This document shows, piece by piece, positions 43,632 through 54,984 of a stretch of DNA of 64,000 bases. Position numbers and translations under genes: made by a program. The DNA is taken from positions 82,531,501 to 82,595,500 of the forward strand of contig NC_088915.1 in NCBI RefSeq assembly GCF_963576675.1. The letters are read 5' to 3'. Every line of letters starts with the position of its first letter. The stretch's first letter is position 1. This stretch comes from Euphorbia lathyris. Lineage: Eukaryota; Streptophyta; Magnoliopsida; Malpighiales; Euphorbiaceae. Under the pieces are notes generated by a model. The model made no database searches. It was given only the letters and a program-made list of their open reading frames with translations, and was not told the DNA's origin.

Positions 43632-44805
43632 TAGGGATGTAAACAGGATGGGGAATGCATTTCCCATCTCCGTCCTCGCGAGTTAAACGGGAAGAAATTT
43701 ATCCCTATCTCCGTCCCGTGGGGAATCCTCATTCCCTGTTTATAGATGTTTCAAAAAAAATTGTTGGGCCCACGAGTTCACCAACAGCTCCACCATTAGT
43801 ATGATATTGTCCGCTTTGGGCCAAGCCCGCACGGATTTGTTTTTGGGCTCCTTCCCAAAAGGCCTCATACTAAGGTAGTTGGTGAACTTCTTTATAAACT
43901 ATGTAACTCCCTTGTATCTTTCCGATGTGAGACTTAGGATGTATACCTAACAATCCTCCCCTCAGACCAATGACCATAAGACCACGAGCCTCCCCTTCAG
44001 CGATAATCTGTCTAATCATCTTGTACCGCCGCCAATCCGCGAAACACCCTGCCTGACCACCACAATATCAAGAAGACTTTCGACACAAGGCACCAAGCAC
44101 AGATTTCCCATCGCGAGGTCACACTGAGAGCCTCCCACATCTCCTTAGATCTCATGCACCATGACTCCGAGCATTGCATGCACGTTCTCCCAGTCGAACC
44201 ATCGGCTCTGATACCATTTGTTGGGCCCACGAGTTCACCAACAGCTCCACCATTAGTATGATATTGTCCGCTTTGGGCCAAGGCCACACGGATTTGTTTT
44301 TGGGCTCCTTCCCAAAAGGCTTCATACTAGATATTTGGTGAACTTCTTTATAAACTATGTAACTCCCTTGTATCTTTCCGATGTGAGATTTGAGATGTAT
44401 ACCCAACAAAAATTTTTCCATTCCCTGTTACATGCGGGGAATCACCGTTTATGTTAGTAATACTTAAAACTTTTAAGAATAAGGAACTAATAATATCAAG
44501 CATCAACAATCATTATCAAATTTTTCAAACCACAGAAAACTAAAAATTGAAAACAATCAATCACTTAATTAAAAAATACTTAAATCATAAAAAAATTAAT
44601 TATCACGAAAAATAGTCAGGGATCCCCATCGAAGATTAGAGACGGGGATCCCTATAGGGTGGAGATATCTTTTCTCATCCCCACCACGAGAGACAAAACT
44701 ATCTCCATCCCTGTCTTATAAACGGGATTTTTATCGGAAATTTCCATCTCTATCGGAGCACATCACGGTCAGAGACACGATATCCCCGCCCCATTTACAT
44801 CTCTA
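43632..44805. mobile_element. hAT-type MITE (TAGGGATGTAAAC ends), containing a TRIM
   Basis: Ends TAGGGATGTAAACAGGATGG and, inverted, TAGAGATGTAAATGGGGCGG. TSD imperfect, CAGTCATA (43624-43631) and CTATGATA (44806-44813), 6 of 8. Interior words GGGGATCCC and GGGAAT point to both ends. 1174 bp including a 647-bp TRIM, leaving about 527 bp. Confidence 0.82.
43762..44408 (-). mobile_element. Complete TRIM retrotransposon (647 bp) with TSD
   Basis: LTRs 43762-43952 (191 bp) and 44219-44408 (190 bp), both TGTTGGGCCC.. to ..TATACCYAACA, about 95% identical by eye. Internal region 266 bp. On the minus strand a canonical primer-binding site TGGTATCAGAGC (44216-44205) follows the 5' LTR after two bases, and a purine tract TGAGGGGAGGA precedes the 3' LTR. 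TSD AAAAT at 43757-43761 and 44409-44413. No coding capacity, so it needs proteins in trans. Confidence 0.93.
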
Positions 44806-45130
44806 CTATGATAAATATAATTAAGGTAATTTTACATTAAACAAGACAATAAAGGTAAAATTGAGGAGCCATTATGGTTTATCCATTTTTTTTATACTTA
44901 TCCCTAAATTAAAGCACACATGTCTCTCGTGAAAGGAAAAAAATAATCATAAAGATTATTATTATATTTTTTGTTTTGTTTTATTTGTCTCAACAAAATA
45001 TTTAGATGTAGTTCTTTTCACTACTAGTCAAGTGCTAGATAAGATAACTACACTTTTTATATATCACTACACAACTACCATTCTTCAGTCTTCCCTTCTT
45101 CACCACCATCCGTTCTTATAAGATTCTTTT

Positions 45131-45810
45131 TGGTAAATTACACCCATGACCATTCAACTTTATCAATTTTCATAGTATTACTACAGTAAAACCTCTATAT
45201 AGGAATACACTTGTGACCGGTCTATTTGTATAACAATTGGAAGTTTATTACTAAATAAAGTTTGATAATAGAGGTTATTACCAAGTTGAGACTGAGTTTT
45301 TTTATAATAAAATAGATGTTATTCTTATATAGAGTATTCCTATATAGATGTTTTACTGTACTAAACTTCAAAATGCAACATAAAATTCACTGAACTTTAC
45401 ATTTTATTATGCATGTAGCAATTAAACTTTAACTAACTCATAAAAATAATTTTTAACGATCTCAAAATGAAAATATTCAAGAATTAAAGTTGTTCAGAAT
45501 TATATTTACTATGAAACCATATTTTTTATTTTCAAAATTACCATTTTTGAAGCCATCTCTTTCTATAAATCCACTTTCTCTTCTAACCAAACAACATTTA
45601 AATGATCTCAAAACGAAAACTTCTAAGAATTAAAATTGCTTAAAATATCATTAATTCCTGGAATTTTTTATTTTGAGGTATTCATAGAAATTTAGTAGCC
45701 ACAGGTGTAACAAATTGTAAAGTTCAGTGGTTTTTATATTATATTTTGAAGTTCAGTAACCATACTGTACAAATAGGCAAAGTTCAATGACCATGAGTGT
45801 AATTTACCCT
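45131..45810. mobile_element. Mutator-type MITE (GGGTAAATTACACCC family), copy 1
   Basis: TGGTAAATTACACCCATGAC at the left, and the inverse ATGAGTGTAATTTACCC at the right. Flanks GATTCTTTT (45122-45130) and GATTTTTTT (45811-45819), 8 of 9. Contains a 175-bp nested element (45184-45358). It lies about 170 bp upstream of the R3-MYB start codon, in its promoter region. Confidence 0.8.
45184..45358. mobile_element. 175-bp MITE nested in copy 1
   Basis: CAGTAAAACCTCTATATAGG and, inverted, CAGTAAAACATCTATATAGG. TSD TACTA at 45179-45183 and 45359-45363. Superfamily uncertain. Confidence 0.75.
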
Positions 45811-45978
45811 GATTTTTTTTCTTTCTTTTTTATTCTAAAAAACAGTGCTTTTTCGTTATTATATTTATTTTCATTATATATATATATATAGATATAGGAA
45901 ATGCCCCTATTAACAAAACTGAATAGGATCATAAGTTTGGTTGGTGATAGATAGGAGTTGAGTTATTTTGATCCCCAC

Positions 45979-47407
45979 ATGGCTGATTCTGAACATTCTT
46001 CTACTTCTGATGAGATCTACTTGGACTATCAAGGTTCTTAATTCACCTACTTACTACTTTTTCTTTTCCTCTGTATTTTCTTCAATTTCTCTTTTTGTTC
46101 CAACGTTGGATTCAGTGGCAGAACGGGGTCTATTGCATTCTCGGCTACCGAAATCCGCTCTTAGATGAGTGTTTTCAGGTGGCCTGGAATCTCATTCTTG
46201 GCTCCGCGGCTGATTAGATTCTTTAGTTTTTATTGTCTGGAAGGGAGTTCATGGAGTCTGTTACATTCTTGGCCACCAAAATCCGCTCTTAGACGAGTGT
46301 TTTAGGTGGCCTCAACTCTCTTTCTTGGCTCCGCCGCTAATTAGATTCTTTAGTTTTGAGTTTTTATTGTCTGGAAGGGAGTGCACGGTGTCTGTTGCAT
46401 TCTCTGCCACCGAAATCCGCTCTTAAATGAGTGTTTTCAGGTGGTCTAGACTTTCTTTCTTGGCTCCGTCTCTGATTAGATTCTTTAGTTTTGAGTTTTT
46501 ATCGTCCGAAAGGGAGTGCATGTTGTCTGTTGCATTCTCAGCCACCAAAATCCGCTCTTAGATGAGTGTTTTCAGGTGGCCTCAGACTCTCCTTCTTGAC
46601 TCCGCCACTAATTGGATTCTTTAATTTTGAGTTTTTATTGTCTGGAAGGGAGTTCACAGAGTCTGTTACATTCTCTGCCACTGAAAAATCCTTTTTTAGA
46701 GGAGCAGATTCAGATAGCCCTCTGACTAGAAAAAGGGTCTCGAGGTGCTGAAATACCCTAGACTCACTTTCCTGGCTCCGCCGCTGATTCGATCCTTTAT
46801 CTGAAGTTTTGAATTTTTAATGTCTGTTACATTCTCGGCCACCAAAATCCGCTCTTAGATGAGCGTTTTCAGGCAACTTTTGACTGGAAAGAGGGTCTGG
46901 AGATGCTCCAATAGCATCCCAGACCACATTTCTAGCTCCGCCACTGATTTAATTCTTTTTACTGTCTCGAAGGGAGGGCACTGTGTCTGTTGCATTTTCG
47001 GCCACCGAAAATTTACTCTAAGATGAGCATTTTCAGGTGGCCACTGACTAGAAAAAGGGTCTGGAGGTGCTGCAATAGCACCCCGGACTCTCTTTCCCGG
47101 CTCTGCCACTATTTGGATTCTTAATTGAAGTTTTAAATTTGTGCTTTTTGGTTTTCAGATGAAGAGAACTCAAAGCTGGAATTCTCTGAAGATGAGGAAG
47201 AACTTGTAATTAGGATGTACAATTTGGTTGGAGAAAGGTACCTTTCTTAATTTTCATTTTCTGACACGACAATACGATTTACAGAGATTATCTGTTTGAC
47301 ACGATTATGTAATTTCTAGGTGGAATCTAATTGCTGGGAGGATTCCAGGAAGAACAGCAGAGGAGATTGAGAAGTACTGGAATTCAAGATATTCAACTAG
47401 TTCTTAA
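45979..47407 (+). CDS. Single-repeat R3-MYB protein, CPC/TRY/ETC type
   Basis: Exons 45979-46033, 47159-47237 and 47320-47407; 222 nt, 73 aa. It begins [19 protein letters not shown] and ends WNSRYSTSS. The R3 repeat holds the bHLH-interaction signature [DE]Lx2Rx3Lx6Lx3R as [20 protein letters not shown], followed by [13 protein letters not shown]. Proteins of this family lack an activation domain. They compete with R2R3-MYBs for bHLH partners in the MYB-bHLH-WD40 complex, repressing trichome or root-hair patterning or flavonoid genes; the precise role here is inference. They act in the nucleus and move between cells in Arabidopsis. Two introns at R3-MYB-typical places, with all splice sites GT-AG. 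A (TA)n tract near 45878-45892 is the only TATA candidate. The first intron carries a seven-unit minisatellite, and several MITEs flank the gene. Confidence 0.93.
46130..47145. repeat. Seven-unit minisatellite in intron 1 of the R3-MYB gene
   Basis: Seven direct units of about 127-165 bp, each starting TCTRTTRCATTCTCGGCCAC or close, with AAATCCGCTCTTAGATGAG and TTGGCTCCGCCGCTGATT. Approximate starts: 46130, 46258, 46391, 46525, 46660, 46822 and 46986. The last three are longer, with an extra GACTAGAAAAAGGGTCTGGA block. They fill almost the whole intron (46034-47158). Confidence 0.88.
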
Positions 47408-47526
47408 ATTTGTAATCCAAGTTTTTTTTTTTAAAATTCGTGGGGTTGTTTCATGATTTTCTTCACTTTTTAAATTCTTTAATCATTATTATCAGTTTAA
47501 ATTTTTGAATTAAATGGTTATTGGCA

Positions 47527-47614
47527 TGTTATCGGAGACTCTGTCATGGAACCGAACTAAAAGCTCGAGCTTATAGTTAAGGCCCAATCATATATCTTAT
47601 ATTAATCTCCGACA
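47527..47614 (-). repeat. Solo LTR of the TRIM family seen at 18380
   Basis: The minus strand reads TGTCGGAGATTAATATAAGA.., ..GAGCTTTTAGTTCGGTTCCA.., ..GATAACA, closely matching the 18380-18456 LTR. No internal region and no TSD found. It lies about 120 bp downstream of the R3-MYB stop, in its probable 3' region. Confidence 0.75.
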
Positions 47615-47707
47615 CTTAAATCGCGTAGTTTTAAAAGTTTAAAATCCTAACAACTCTATTTATCAGTTGATTATTTGTGTAAGGAGTAAGATATATGTTA
47701 ATAATAA

Positions 47708-48192
47708 GGGTAAACTCAAAAAAAAAAAAAAAAACCACGGTCATACAACAAGTGTTTTTTTTTTTTTTTTGACGAAGAGAGAACCGGGTTTTTCGTTTTG
47801 TTAAAAACGATAAATTTTTAGTTTCACGCTATAAAAATGACCGTTGACGATCATAAAATGAAAAATTTCAAGAATTAAAGTCGTTTAGTATCACATTTAC
47901 TGTGGAACCAAATTTTTTATTTTTCAAAATCATCATTTTTGGATTTGGCTCTCTAAATATTCACTTTCTCTCTTCTTCACATAATAACATCATAAATAAC
48001 TAAAGTTGAAGAATTGAAGTTGCTAAGAATATCATAAACTTTTTAGAATTTTTTAATTTTGACATCGTCAACGGTCATTTTAAAAGTATCAATTTAAAAG
48101 ATCATTGTTTTTAGCACCGCAAAAAACCTCTATCATCTTTCTAAGATCACTAATTAACAAAAATTATAATCACAAGTTTTTTTAATTTACCC
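47708..48192. mobile_element. Mutator-type MITE, GGGTAAATT family, copy 2
   Basis: GGGTAAACTC at the left, AATTTACCC at the right. TSD TAATAATAA at 47699-47707 and 48193-48201 (target lies in a TAA microsatellite, so its length is uncertain). Interior shares GACCGTTGACGATC and ATTCACTTTCTC with copies 3 and 4. Confidence 0.7.
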
Positions 48193-48618
48193 TAATAATA
48201 ATAATAATAAAACTATTTTCCAATTTATCTTTCAATTTAATATTTTAGATTAATGGATTCCTTGCAAGGATTTGAACGATGGTTCTACCTCTATGAAAAC
48301 TCCAAAGAATAACAAGAAAGAATCAAACTTAGCCAAGAAAATTGTTATACCAAATTCTCTATCTCTTTACATTATATTGTGTTCTGTACTTATTGGACAA
48401 AAAACTGATGGTCAACTGATGCAGAATACTGGAACAATATATTTGTATTTTTTAATTTGAAAATAACTTAATCTATCAATATTATTGCTAATGTCAGGGG
48501 CGGAGACACCCCTGCGACGCCAAACCCCCTACCATAGATAATTTCAGCAAATTAAAGTTGAGGGTAGTTAATTAGCTTATTAAATTTCAATTTTATTATA
48601 AAATCAAACTTGATTAAT

Positions 48619-49073
48619 GGATAAATTACACTCATGACAACTGAACTTTACCCATTTTAACATTATGGTCACTGAACTTCAATTCTTAACGGCATGACCA
48701 TGGAACTTTGACCATTCAACTTTAACTAACTCCTCAAAATAATCGTTAATAATCTCAAATAAAATATTCAAGAATTAAAGTTATTCGGAACGACATTTAC
48801 CATGAAATCACATTTTTTATTTTCCAAATTATATTTTTTGGAGTTTTCTCTATCCAAAAATTCACTTTCTCTCTTCTAATCAAACAACACCTACGAAAAT
48901 TTTCAAGAATTAAAGTTCATTTGAATATCATTAACTCTTCAAATTTTTTATTTTAAAACCGCCAACTATCATTTTAAAACGTTGAGTGGTCACCGATGTT
49001 AAAAATGTGTAAAGTTCAGTGGCCATAATGTTAAAGTGAGTAAAGTTCAATGGCCATAGATGTAATTTATCCC
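48619..49073. mobile_element. Mutator-type MITE, GGGTAAATT family, copy 3
   Basis: GGATAAATTACACTCATGAC and, inverted, GGGATAAATTACATCTATGG. Flanks TTGATTAAT (48610-48618) and TGGATTAAT (49074-49082), 8 of 9. Before it, 48202-48618 is AT-rich with a short frame (48272-48460) of no known domain and a hAT-like end fragment CAGGGGCGGAG near 48496. Confidence 0.75.
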
Positions 49074-49289
49074 TGGATTAATATATGATAAAGATAAATT
49101 TCTCTCAGTTTGTTCAAAACAACTTAATCTTCTAGTTCAACTTTGAAACTTTTATTTTTTTTACAGAAAAATTAGTTCTGGACCACTCAGATGATAACAT
49201 ATGTATATATACGTAAAAGAATTCAACAATTTCGATTTAACAAAAATAAATAAATAGAGCATGCATGTGTAAAATTGACAAACTCTAGC

Positions 49290-50110
49290 AAAATAATCCT
49301 CATTTGTGATATTTCATGTTGAATTAGAAGTGGGATTATTTTCCAAATTGGGACACCCATGGTCTTATCCTTAATAATATCCCCTAATTGGAATTTTGTT
49401 CTCAACTTTTATGATAAATGAACAATTATTACTCAATGAAAAGATTGATTGAAAGATTTGTCAATTTGCTTGAGTTGTCTAATATTGTCATATCAAGTTT
49501 GTCCATTTTCACAACTTTGTGGTGCAAGCACTAGAATCACAATTTATTTTCTACCTCTTATATTTCTTTGCGGGTAAATTACACCCATGGCCACTGAATT
49601 TTACCCATTTTTACATTATGGTCACTGAACTGCATTTCTTCCCGGTATGACTAGTGAACTTTACACTTTTTAACACTAGTGACCACTCAACGCCTCAAAA
49701 CGACCGTTGACGACTAAAAATAAAAAATCCAAAGCGTTAATAATATTCTAAGGAACTTTAATTCTTGAAAATTTTCTTTTTGAGGTGATTTAGGTCTTGT
49801 TTGGTTAGGAGATAAAAAGTGAATTTTTAGAGAGAGAAAGCTCCAAAAATGTGATTTTCGAAAATAAAAAATATGGTTTCATGGTAAATGTCATTCTGAA
49901 CAACTTTAATTCTTGAATATTTTCATTTTGAGGTCGTTAACGATCGTTTTGAGAAGTTAGTTAAAATTGAGTTGCCACCGGTATTAAAAAGTGTAAAGTT
50001 CAGTGGCCATACTGAAAATAAATGAAATTCAATGGTCATAATGTGAAAATGGGTAAAGTTCAGTGGCCATGGGTGTAAATTTACCCATTTCTTTGCCCCT
50101 TTTAATACTA
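49290..50110. repeat. Left copy of a direct duplication, carrying MITE copy 4
   Basis: 49290-49571 plus 50097-50110 matches 50610-50900 in order: TAATTGGAATTTTGTTCTCA, TTTGTGGTGCAAGCACTAGAAT, ATTTCTTTGCCCCTTTTAA. The right copy is not interrupted by the MITE. Confidence 0.85.
49572..50086. mobile_element. Mutator-type MITE, GGGTAAATT family, copy 4, exact 10-bp TSD
   Basis: 515 bp. GGGTAAATTACACCCATGGC and, inverted, GGGTAAATTTACACCCATGG. TSD ATTTCTTTGC at 49562-49571 and 50087-50096. The duplicate at 50876-50890 (ACATTTCTTTGGCCC) is the empty site. The TSD length assigns the family to Mutator-like elements. Confidence 0.92.
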
Positions 50111-50609
50111 AGAGAGCACGTGTGTTGAAACGAGTTTTTTTTATTTGGACAAAAATAATTATTAAAAAAATTAAAATTTCAAAATATTAAATTCCAGAAT
50201 TGAATTAAGTTTGATTTATACTGATGTGTTTGTTATGTGTTGATTTAAATTAAAGCATAAATCCAAAGACAATTTAAAAGGCACTGAGAGCATTAAAGGT
50301 CCAAAGCTTAAGTTTGACCCATAAGCCAGATTCGGAACAAAAGCTCGTTGACAGACAAGTCAACTCAGTCGTTCCAAATAAAGCAAACCGACAGAAGACA
50401 GAAAACTTTGTCATATAAACGTCTCTCCGTCATCCATTTAAAGAAAGATTTAGCTGAAATCTGTAACGTCAGAAGTCAGAAAACGGTCATTGACGCGCTG
50501 CTCAATGGTCGACTGACTCCTCTTATAGCTAAAATGACATAGCTACTAAGAGTTGTGAATTTTTTTTTTTTTTTTGTAACTTTTTGTTTTTATCACAAAA
50601 GTGGCTTGT
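50111..50609. other. Spacer between the two duplicate copies
   Basis: Contains a slightly GC-richer block at about 50290-50540 with many GTC/GAC words; the frame at 50348-50542 has no recognisable domain. Possibly an old LTR fragment. Confidence 0.35.
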
Positions 50610-50900
50610 GAATTATCAATCTCATCCCTCATTAATGATATTTCATATGTGTTGAATTAGAATTGGGAATTTTTTTCCAAATTTAGACACCCATTCTTAT
50701 CCTTAACGATATCTCCTAATTGGAATTTTGTTCTCAATTTCTATGATAAAAGAATAATTATTACTGAAAAGATTGATTGAAATTTGTATAATATTGTCAT
50801 ATCATGTTTGTCCTTTTTCAATACTTTGTGGTGCAACCACTAGAATGAGATATTTCTTTTCTACCTCCCACATTTCTTTGGCCCTTTTAAGAGTGATGTT
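50610..50900. repeat. Right copy of the direct duplication
   Basis: Matches 49290-49571 at most positions; not interrupted by a MITE. Confidence 0.85.
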
Positions 50901-50963
50901 AATGAGAAAACTCATTTTAGACTAATATAAACTCGTCATATAATAATATTTATAAAATCCAGA

Positions 50964-51061
50964 CCGTCATCCAGAAAAGATTGTTATCACAGTAAAGCTG
51001 GTCAATACAATCCCGTCATCCAGAAAAGATTGTTATCACAGTAAAGCTGGTCAATACAATC
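50964..51061. repeat. Perfect 49-bp tandem duplication
   Basis: Two identical units, each starting CCGTCATCCAGAAAAGATTG (50964-51012 and 51013-51061), followed by a third partial CCGTC. It lies in an unclassified region (50900-51640) that ends with a CTA microsatellite (51548-51564) and GTATTAATAAAAGCATCC. This region may be an old LTR, but no partner was found. Confidence 0.85.
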
Positions 51062-51875
51062 CCGTCTTGAAGACCTTGGCTCATAAAATCTCAAGAGGTA
51101 TCGCCAAGAATCAATATGTTACAACAATCACGCCTGATTCCGTAAATCACAGACTAAGTGGGCTTAAGTAATATCAGGGCTCGATATACGGACGCACGTT
51201 TATCTATCAACAGATGACACGCAACACATCCTGCTCCTAAGGATCACCTACAACTCTGTAGATGATTCTTGAAATTTTTTATTTTGATTTTACAAATAGC
51301 GACAAGCACAATCTTTGTTTTGACAAAAAAAAAAAACGCCAGCCCTTCATCTGCGTAACCACGAGGATTTCTTTTGGAATTAACAGAGTGTCTAGATAAC
51401 CAGGAGCAATGATGAACGAAACATTGTAACGTCCACTGACCCTAGACCTCGAGTTGGTGTAACAAACACTATAAGAGGAGTGACAAGTCTTACCGAGACT
51501 TGTTACAAGGATCAGCCTAGCTCCTCCCATCTTTAGCAGTAGCCTCCTACTACTACTACTACTACTGATGGGGGCATTTAAGGTGTATAATTGCTATCTT
51601 TGTATTAATAAAAGCATCCGTGCATTATTTATACGTCATGTCCTCCTCCTATAAGCCTGTTTAATTATCTTTACAAAATTTTAATTTCTTCAATTCATCT
51701 ACTAAAAAAGGTTTGAAGAAGCCCTTTTCGTGTTGTTATTCGCTGTTATATGTGATTAGTGTGGATTGTCTTTGTGCTATTAATGTGAATGTTTGCTGCT
51801 GTATACTCTTAATGTGAATGTTTTCTCTTTATCTAGTTTATGAATTGTCCTAATCCGTAAATATACTTTTTACAG

Positions 51876-51934
51876 ATGTTGTAAGGCAATATGCAAGACA
51901 TAACTATTGGTTGGTTCACCTCCAGAGAAAAAAA
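51876..51934 (+). other. Candidate orphan coding exon
   Basis: A 59-nt open stretch is preceded by a good acceptor (TACTTTTTACAG) and followed by a good donor (AAAGTAAGC). It reads VVRQYARHNYWLVHLQRKK in phase 2. Codon texture differs from the AT-rich surroundings. I do not recognise the family and found no neighbouring exons. Chance is possible. Confidence 0.25.
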
Positions 51935-52255
51935 GTAAGCCCCACCTAAAACTATTAATCTGAAACTTTATTTATGGAGAATAAGCCTCAAACCTATATG
52001 TTGCAATATATATAAATAATATTAAGTTTTATGTACTAATTTAACTCATGAAGTGAGAAGGAATTCTACATTTAAAATTGAAATAAATAAACAAAATGAT
52101 TGATGGTTGAATTGTTAATTTTTATTATTATTTTTAAAATGTACACTAATTTAATCCTATATATATCCTCAACTTGGGATGTAAATTGTAATCTAATATA
52201 CAACTCAATAAGTGATTTCTTAATAATAGATCTCTAAGTGGACAAATTTGAGGTG

Positions 52256-52924
52256 GGGCTGTAATCGAGCCGAGCCGAGCTTTGGCCTGTTCAAGCTCGG
52301 CTCGCTATAAAATTAACGAGCTCGAGCCCGAACCGAGCTTGCTATAAAATTAACGAGCCGAGCCCGAACCGAGCTTTGACTTGCTCAACGAGCTTGAGCC
52401 GAGCTTCGAGCTTGTTTCGGGCCCAAAATCCTATTTTGGACTTGGTTCATTAAGAAAATTATCTAACCATGAATTGCTTGTGAGTAAATCGTTAATTATA
52501 TTTGTGAAGTTTGCTCACAAATAACTCTTTAATTGTGTACATAAACAAGCTCACAAGCAAAGTTCGTGAATAAATAAACAAGATGCTTACAAATAGTTCG
52601 TCTATTACTGATTTATTATGTTTGTGAACGAACTAATCTAATAGCAAATGAAATAATATTAAGTTTAGATATTTGTGAACTAACACAAAACTATATAGTT
52701 TTCTAGAACACTAAAATTTGTTCATAAATGTTCTAATCGAGCCTGCTCGCGAGCTTTCGAGCCGAGCTTTGATCTGCTCAAGCTCAAGCTCAGCTCGTTT
52801 ACGAACCGAGCCAGTAAACCATGTTCACGAGCGGCTCGTTTACAAATCGAGCCGAGTCGAGCCGAACTTTTATCGAGCCGATCACCGAGCCGCTCATGAG
52901 CGGCTTGGCTCATTTACAGCCCTA
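52256..52924. mobile_element. GAGCCGAGCC-rich hAT-like MITE
   Basis: Left end about TGGGGCTGTAATCGAGCCGA, right end inverted TAGGGCTGTAAATGAGCCAA. Interior rich in GAGCCGAGC words pointing inward from both ends, with an AT-rich core. No matching TSD was found. 51960-52255 before it is plain AT-rich spacer. Confidence 0.75.
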
Positions 52925-53109
52925 GGCGACAATTCCGGGTTGACGTGTGATAATTGTGTGTTAGATTATCATAAGCAATTATATATATAATCGCCCCTGA
53001 TAGTTGATTACTTTTCGGTTAGCTGATTATGTAAACTTGTTTAATAAAACTTAACTGATTGCTAATAGTTGTTTGTTTAAAATAACAAATAAGAACATAG
53101 TAAAACCTT

Positions 53110-53335
53110 TATTTAGGGTTAAAGGGTGGTAATTAGGGGTAAAAATGTCATTCAGAGGTATGAAGCAATAAGCTAATTGAAAAAACTCGTAAAACCAATT
53201 TTTCCAAAATTAGTTTTTTAGACCAATAAACTCTTTCAAGCATCTCTTCACCAAACACCGCTATTAAAGGTTTAACTAGTCAAAACCTTTAAAGTGGCTC
53301 AAACATCTAATTTTACCCCAAAAAACTTCTTACCA
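53110..53335. repeat. Repeat related to 29330-29504
   Basis: GGGGTAAAAATGTCATTCA, AACTAGTCAAAACCTTTAAA, CATCTAATTTTACCCCAAAA. This copy continues 20-30 bases beyond the point where the 29.5-kb LINE begins. Confidence 0.75.
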
Positions 53336-53755
53336 AACAGGGCCAATATAAAAGGCACCGACCTAAAATGGAGTTTTTATATTAAGCATCAGGTCTTCCA
53401 TGTCACTTGAAAGACCCTCAATTCATAATTGGACACATGTATTGTGGGCCCATTTAATATTTAAAACAATGGCCCTCTTATAATATGCGTGAGTCCATAT
53501 TACACATGACAAAATATGCATGAGAGATCCTCCATTTGACATGGAGAACCGGGTGCTCCTAATAATTTCTCCCAAAAATGATGATTGTATCAAACATATC
53601 GTACCAGTTAGATTATCTCTATAAATCATATTATCCATATTATCGTATCATAAATTGTTACTCCTAAAATAAACTAAAATTTGACTGCAGAATATGGATT
53701 AAGGCACAGAAGACTACTCAAAACATAGCAAACATAAAAAATGATCACTTAGTAT

Positions 53756-53867
53756 CTATGTTGCACGAATACGGAAACGGACACAAACACGGAGACGGAG
53801 ACGGAATCCATAAAATAACCTTGAAACGACAACAGAAATGGATACTAAACGGACACGTGCAACATAG
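53756..53867. mobile_element. 112-bp MITE (CTATGTTGCAC ends)
   Basis: CTATGTTGCAC and GTGCAACATAG are perfect 11-bp inverted ends. TSD CTTAGTAT / CTTAGTAC (53748-53755, 53868-53875), 7 of 8. GC-richer interior with CGGAGACGGAGACGG. Confidence 0.82.
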
Positions 53868-54165
53868 CTTAGTACCAAAAATAAGGGGTAATTAACTTGA
53901 CCCAAAGTGAATTTTAGTATTAATCTGGTCATTCAACTTCGCATCTTGGATCAGATTAGTCTAAAATGACAGGTATAACTATTAAAAACAACCAAACGAT
54001 CTAATTTGACAAAAAAAAATCAAGTTTAGACTAAATTAAATACATAAAATTCAATTTGGACCCAATTGATCTCACAAGCTAAGTTCTTAGAGACTAAATT
54101 AACTCATTATACAAATAACTCCAAATCAACGTCATCTCCAGGCTCATGTTATGTATAAAAGTAGT

Positions 54166-54292
54166 CTATGTTGAACGGACACTCCTTTTTAGTAGCATTT
54201 TGTATTTATCATGTATGTGTCTGTATCCATTTCCGTTTGATGGCTATGTTTTAGAAATAATGTTTCCTGATATCCGCTTCTGTGCAACATAG
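54166..54292. mobile_element. 127-bp MITE, same family
   Basis: CTATGTTGAAC and GTGCAACATAG ends. TSD AAAGTAGT / GAAGTAGT (54158-54165, 54293-54300), 7 of 8. 300 bp from the related copy at 53756. Confidence 0.8.
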
Positions 54293-54984
54293 GAAGTAGT
54301 CACTCGGTTACAGAACATAGAAGAAATGTAAACAGGCTATTAGGAATAACATCTTCGCACTAATTTTTGTAGCTCTTTTTTTATGTTTTACACCAAACAT
54401 TAAATATAAAGTGTTTGATTATGATTTAAAAACAACTACTACTAACTATTTAGCAAGGAAAATTGGCTAATATCTATCACCTACGCAACAGAAAACAACA
54501 ACAAAACTAAACAGGCTTCAAAACTAATATCACGAATTCCTAAAAAATTGGGGGCAAAAGTCCATGTTCCCAACATTTTAAAGGAAGCCATCCTTCAAAA
54601 GAACAAAAAAAAATTCTTGACAGGACAGTTTAACTTTACAGAGTTGTGGTTGTGCATTTTCAGTAGTTGTTTCATCAACATAATAATAACAAAGGCATGT
54701 ACTTCACCTAAAAACTCTCGAAAAAACACGGTAAATACATCACTTGGCAAATATTAACGCAAGAGACAGCAAGAGAGTATAGAAAAAGCTATTATCATCA
54801 TCATATTTCATTGATTAGGAACTGTGCAAGGATGTTAGTATTTAGTACATTACACAAATAGTGGTGATCTTTACAATGTCAATTTCAAACATGCAAGTAC
54901 AGTCCTACCGATTGAGATCAAAGCATTCAAGGGCCTAATAAGGCATTACATCTGACCTGAAACACGAATAGCATCCGCTTTGAA

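Noticed and set aside
52718..52990. Frames rich in ARE/SRA motifs at 52.7 kb
   Set aside because: Produced by GAGCCGAGC words of a MITE, not a protein.
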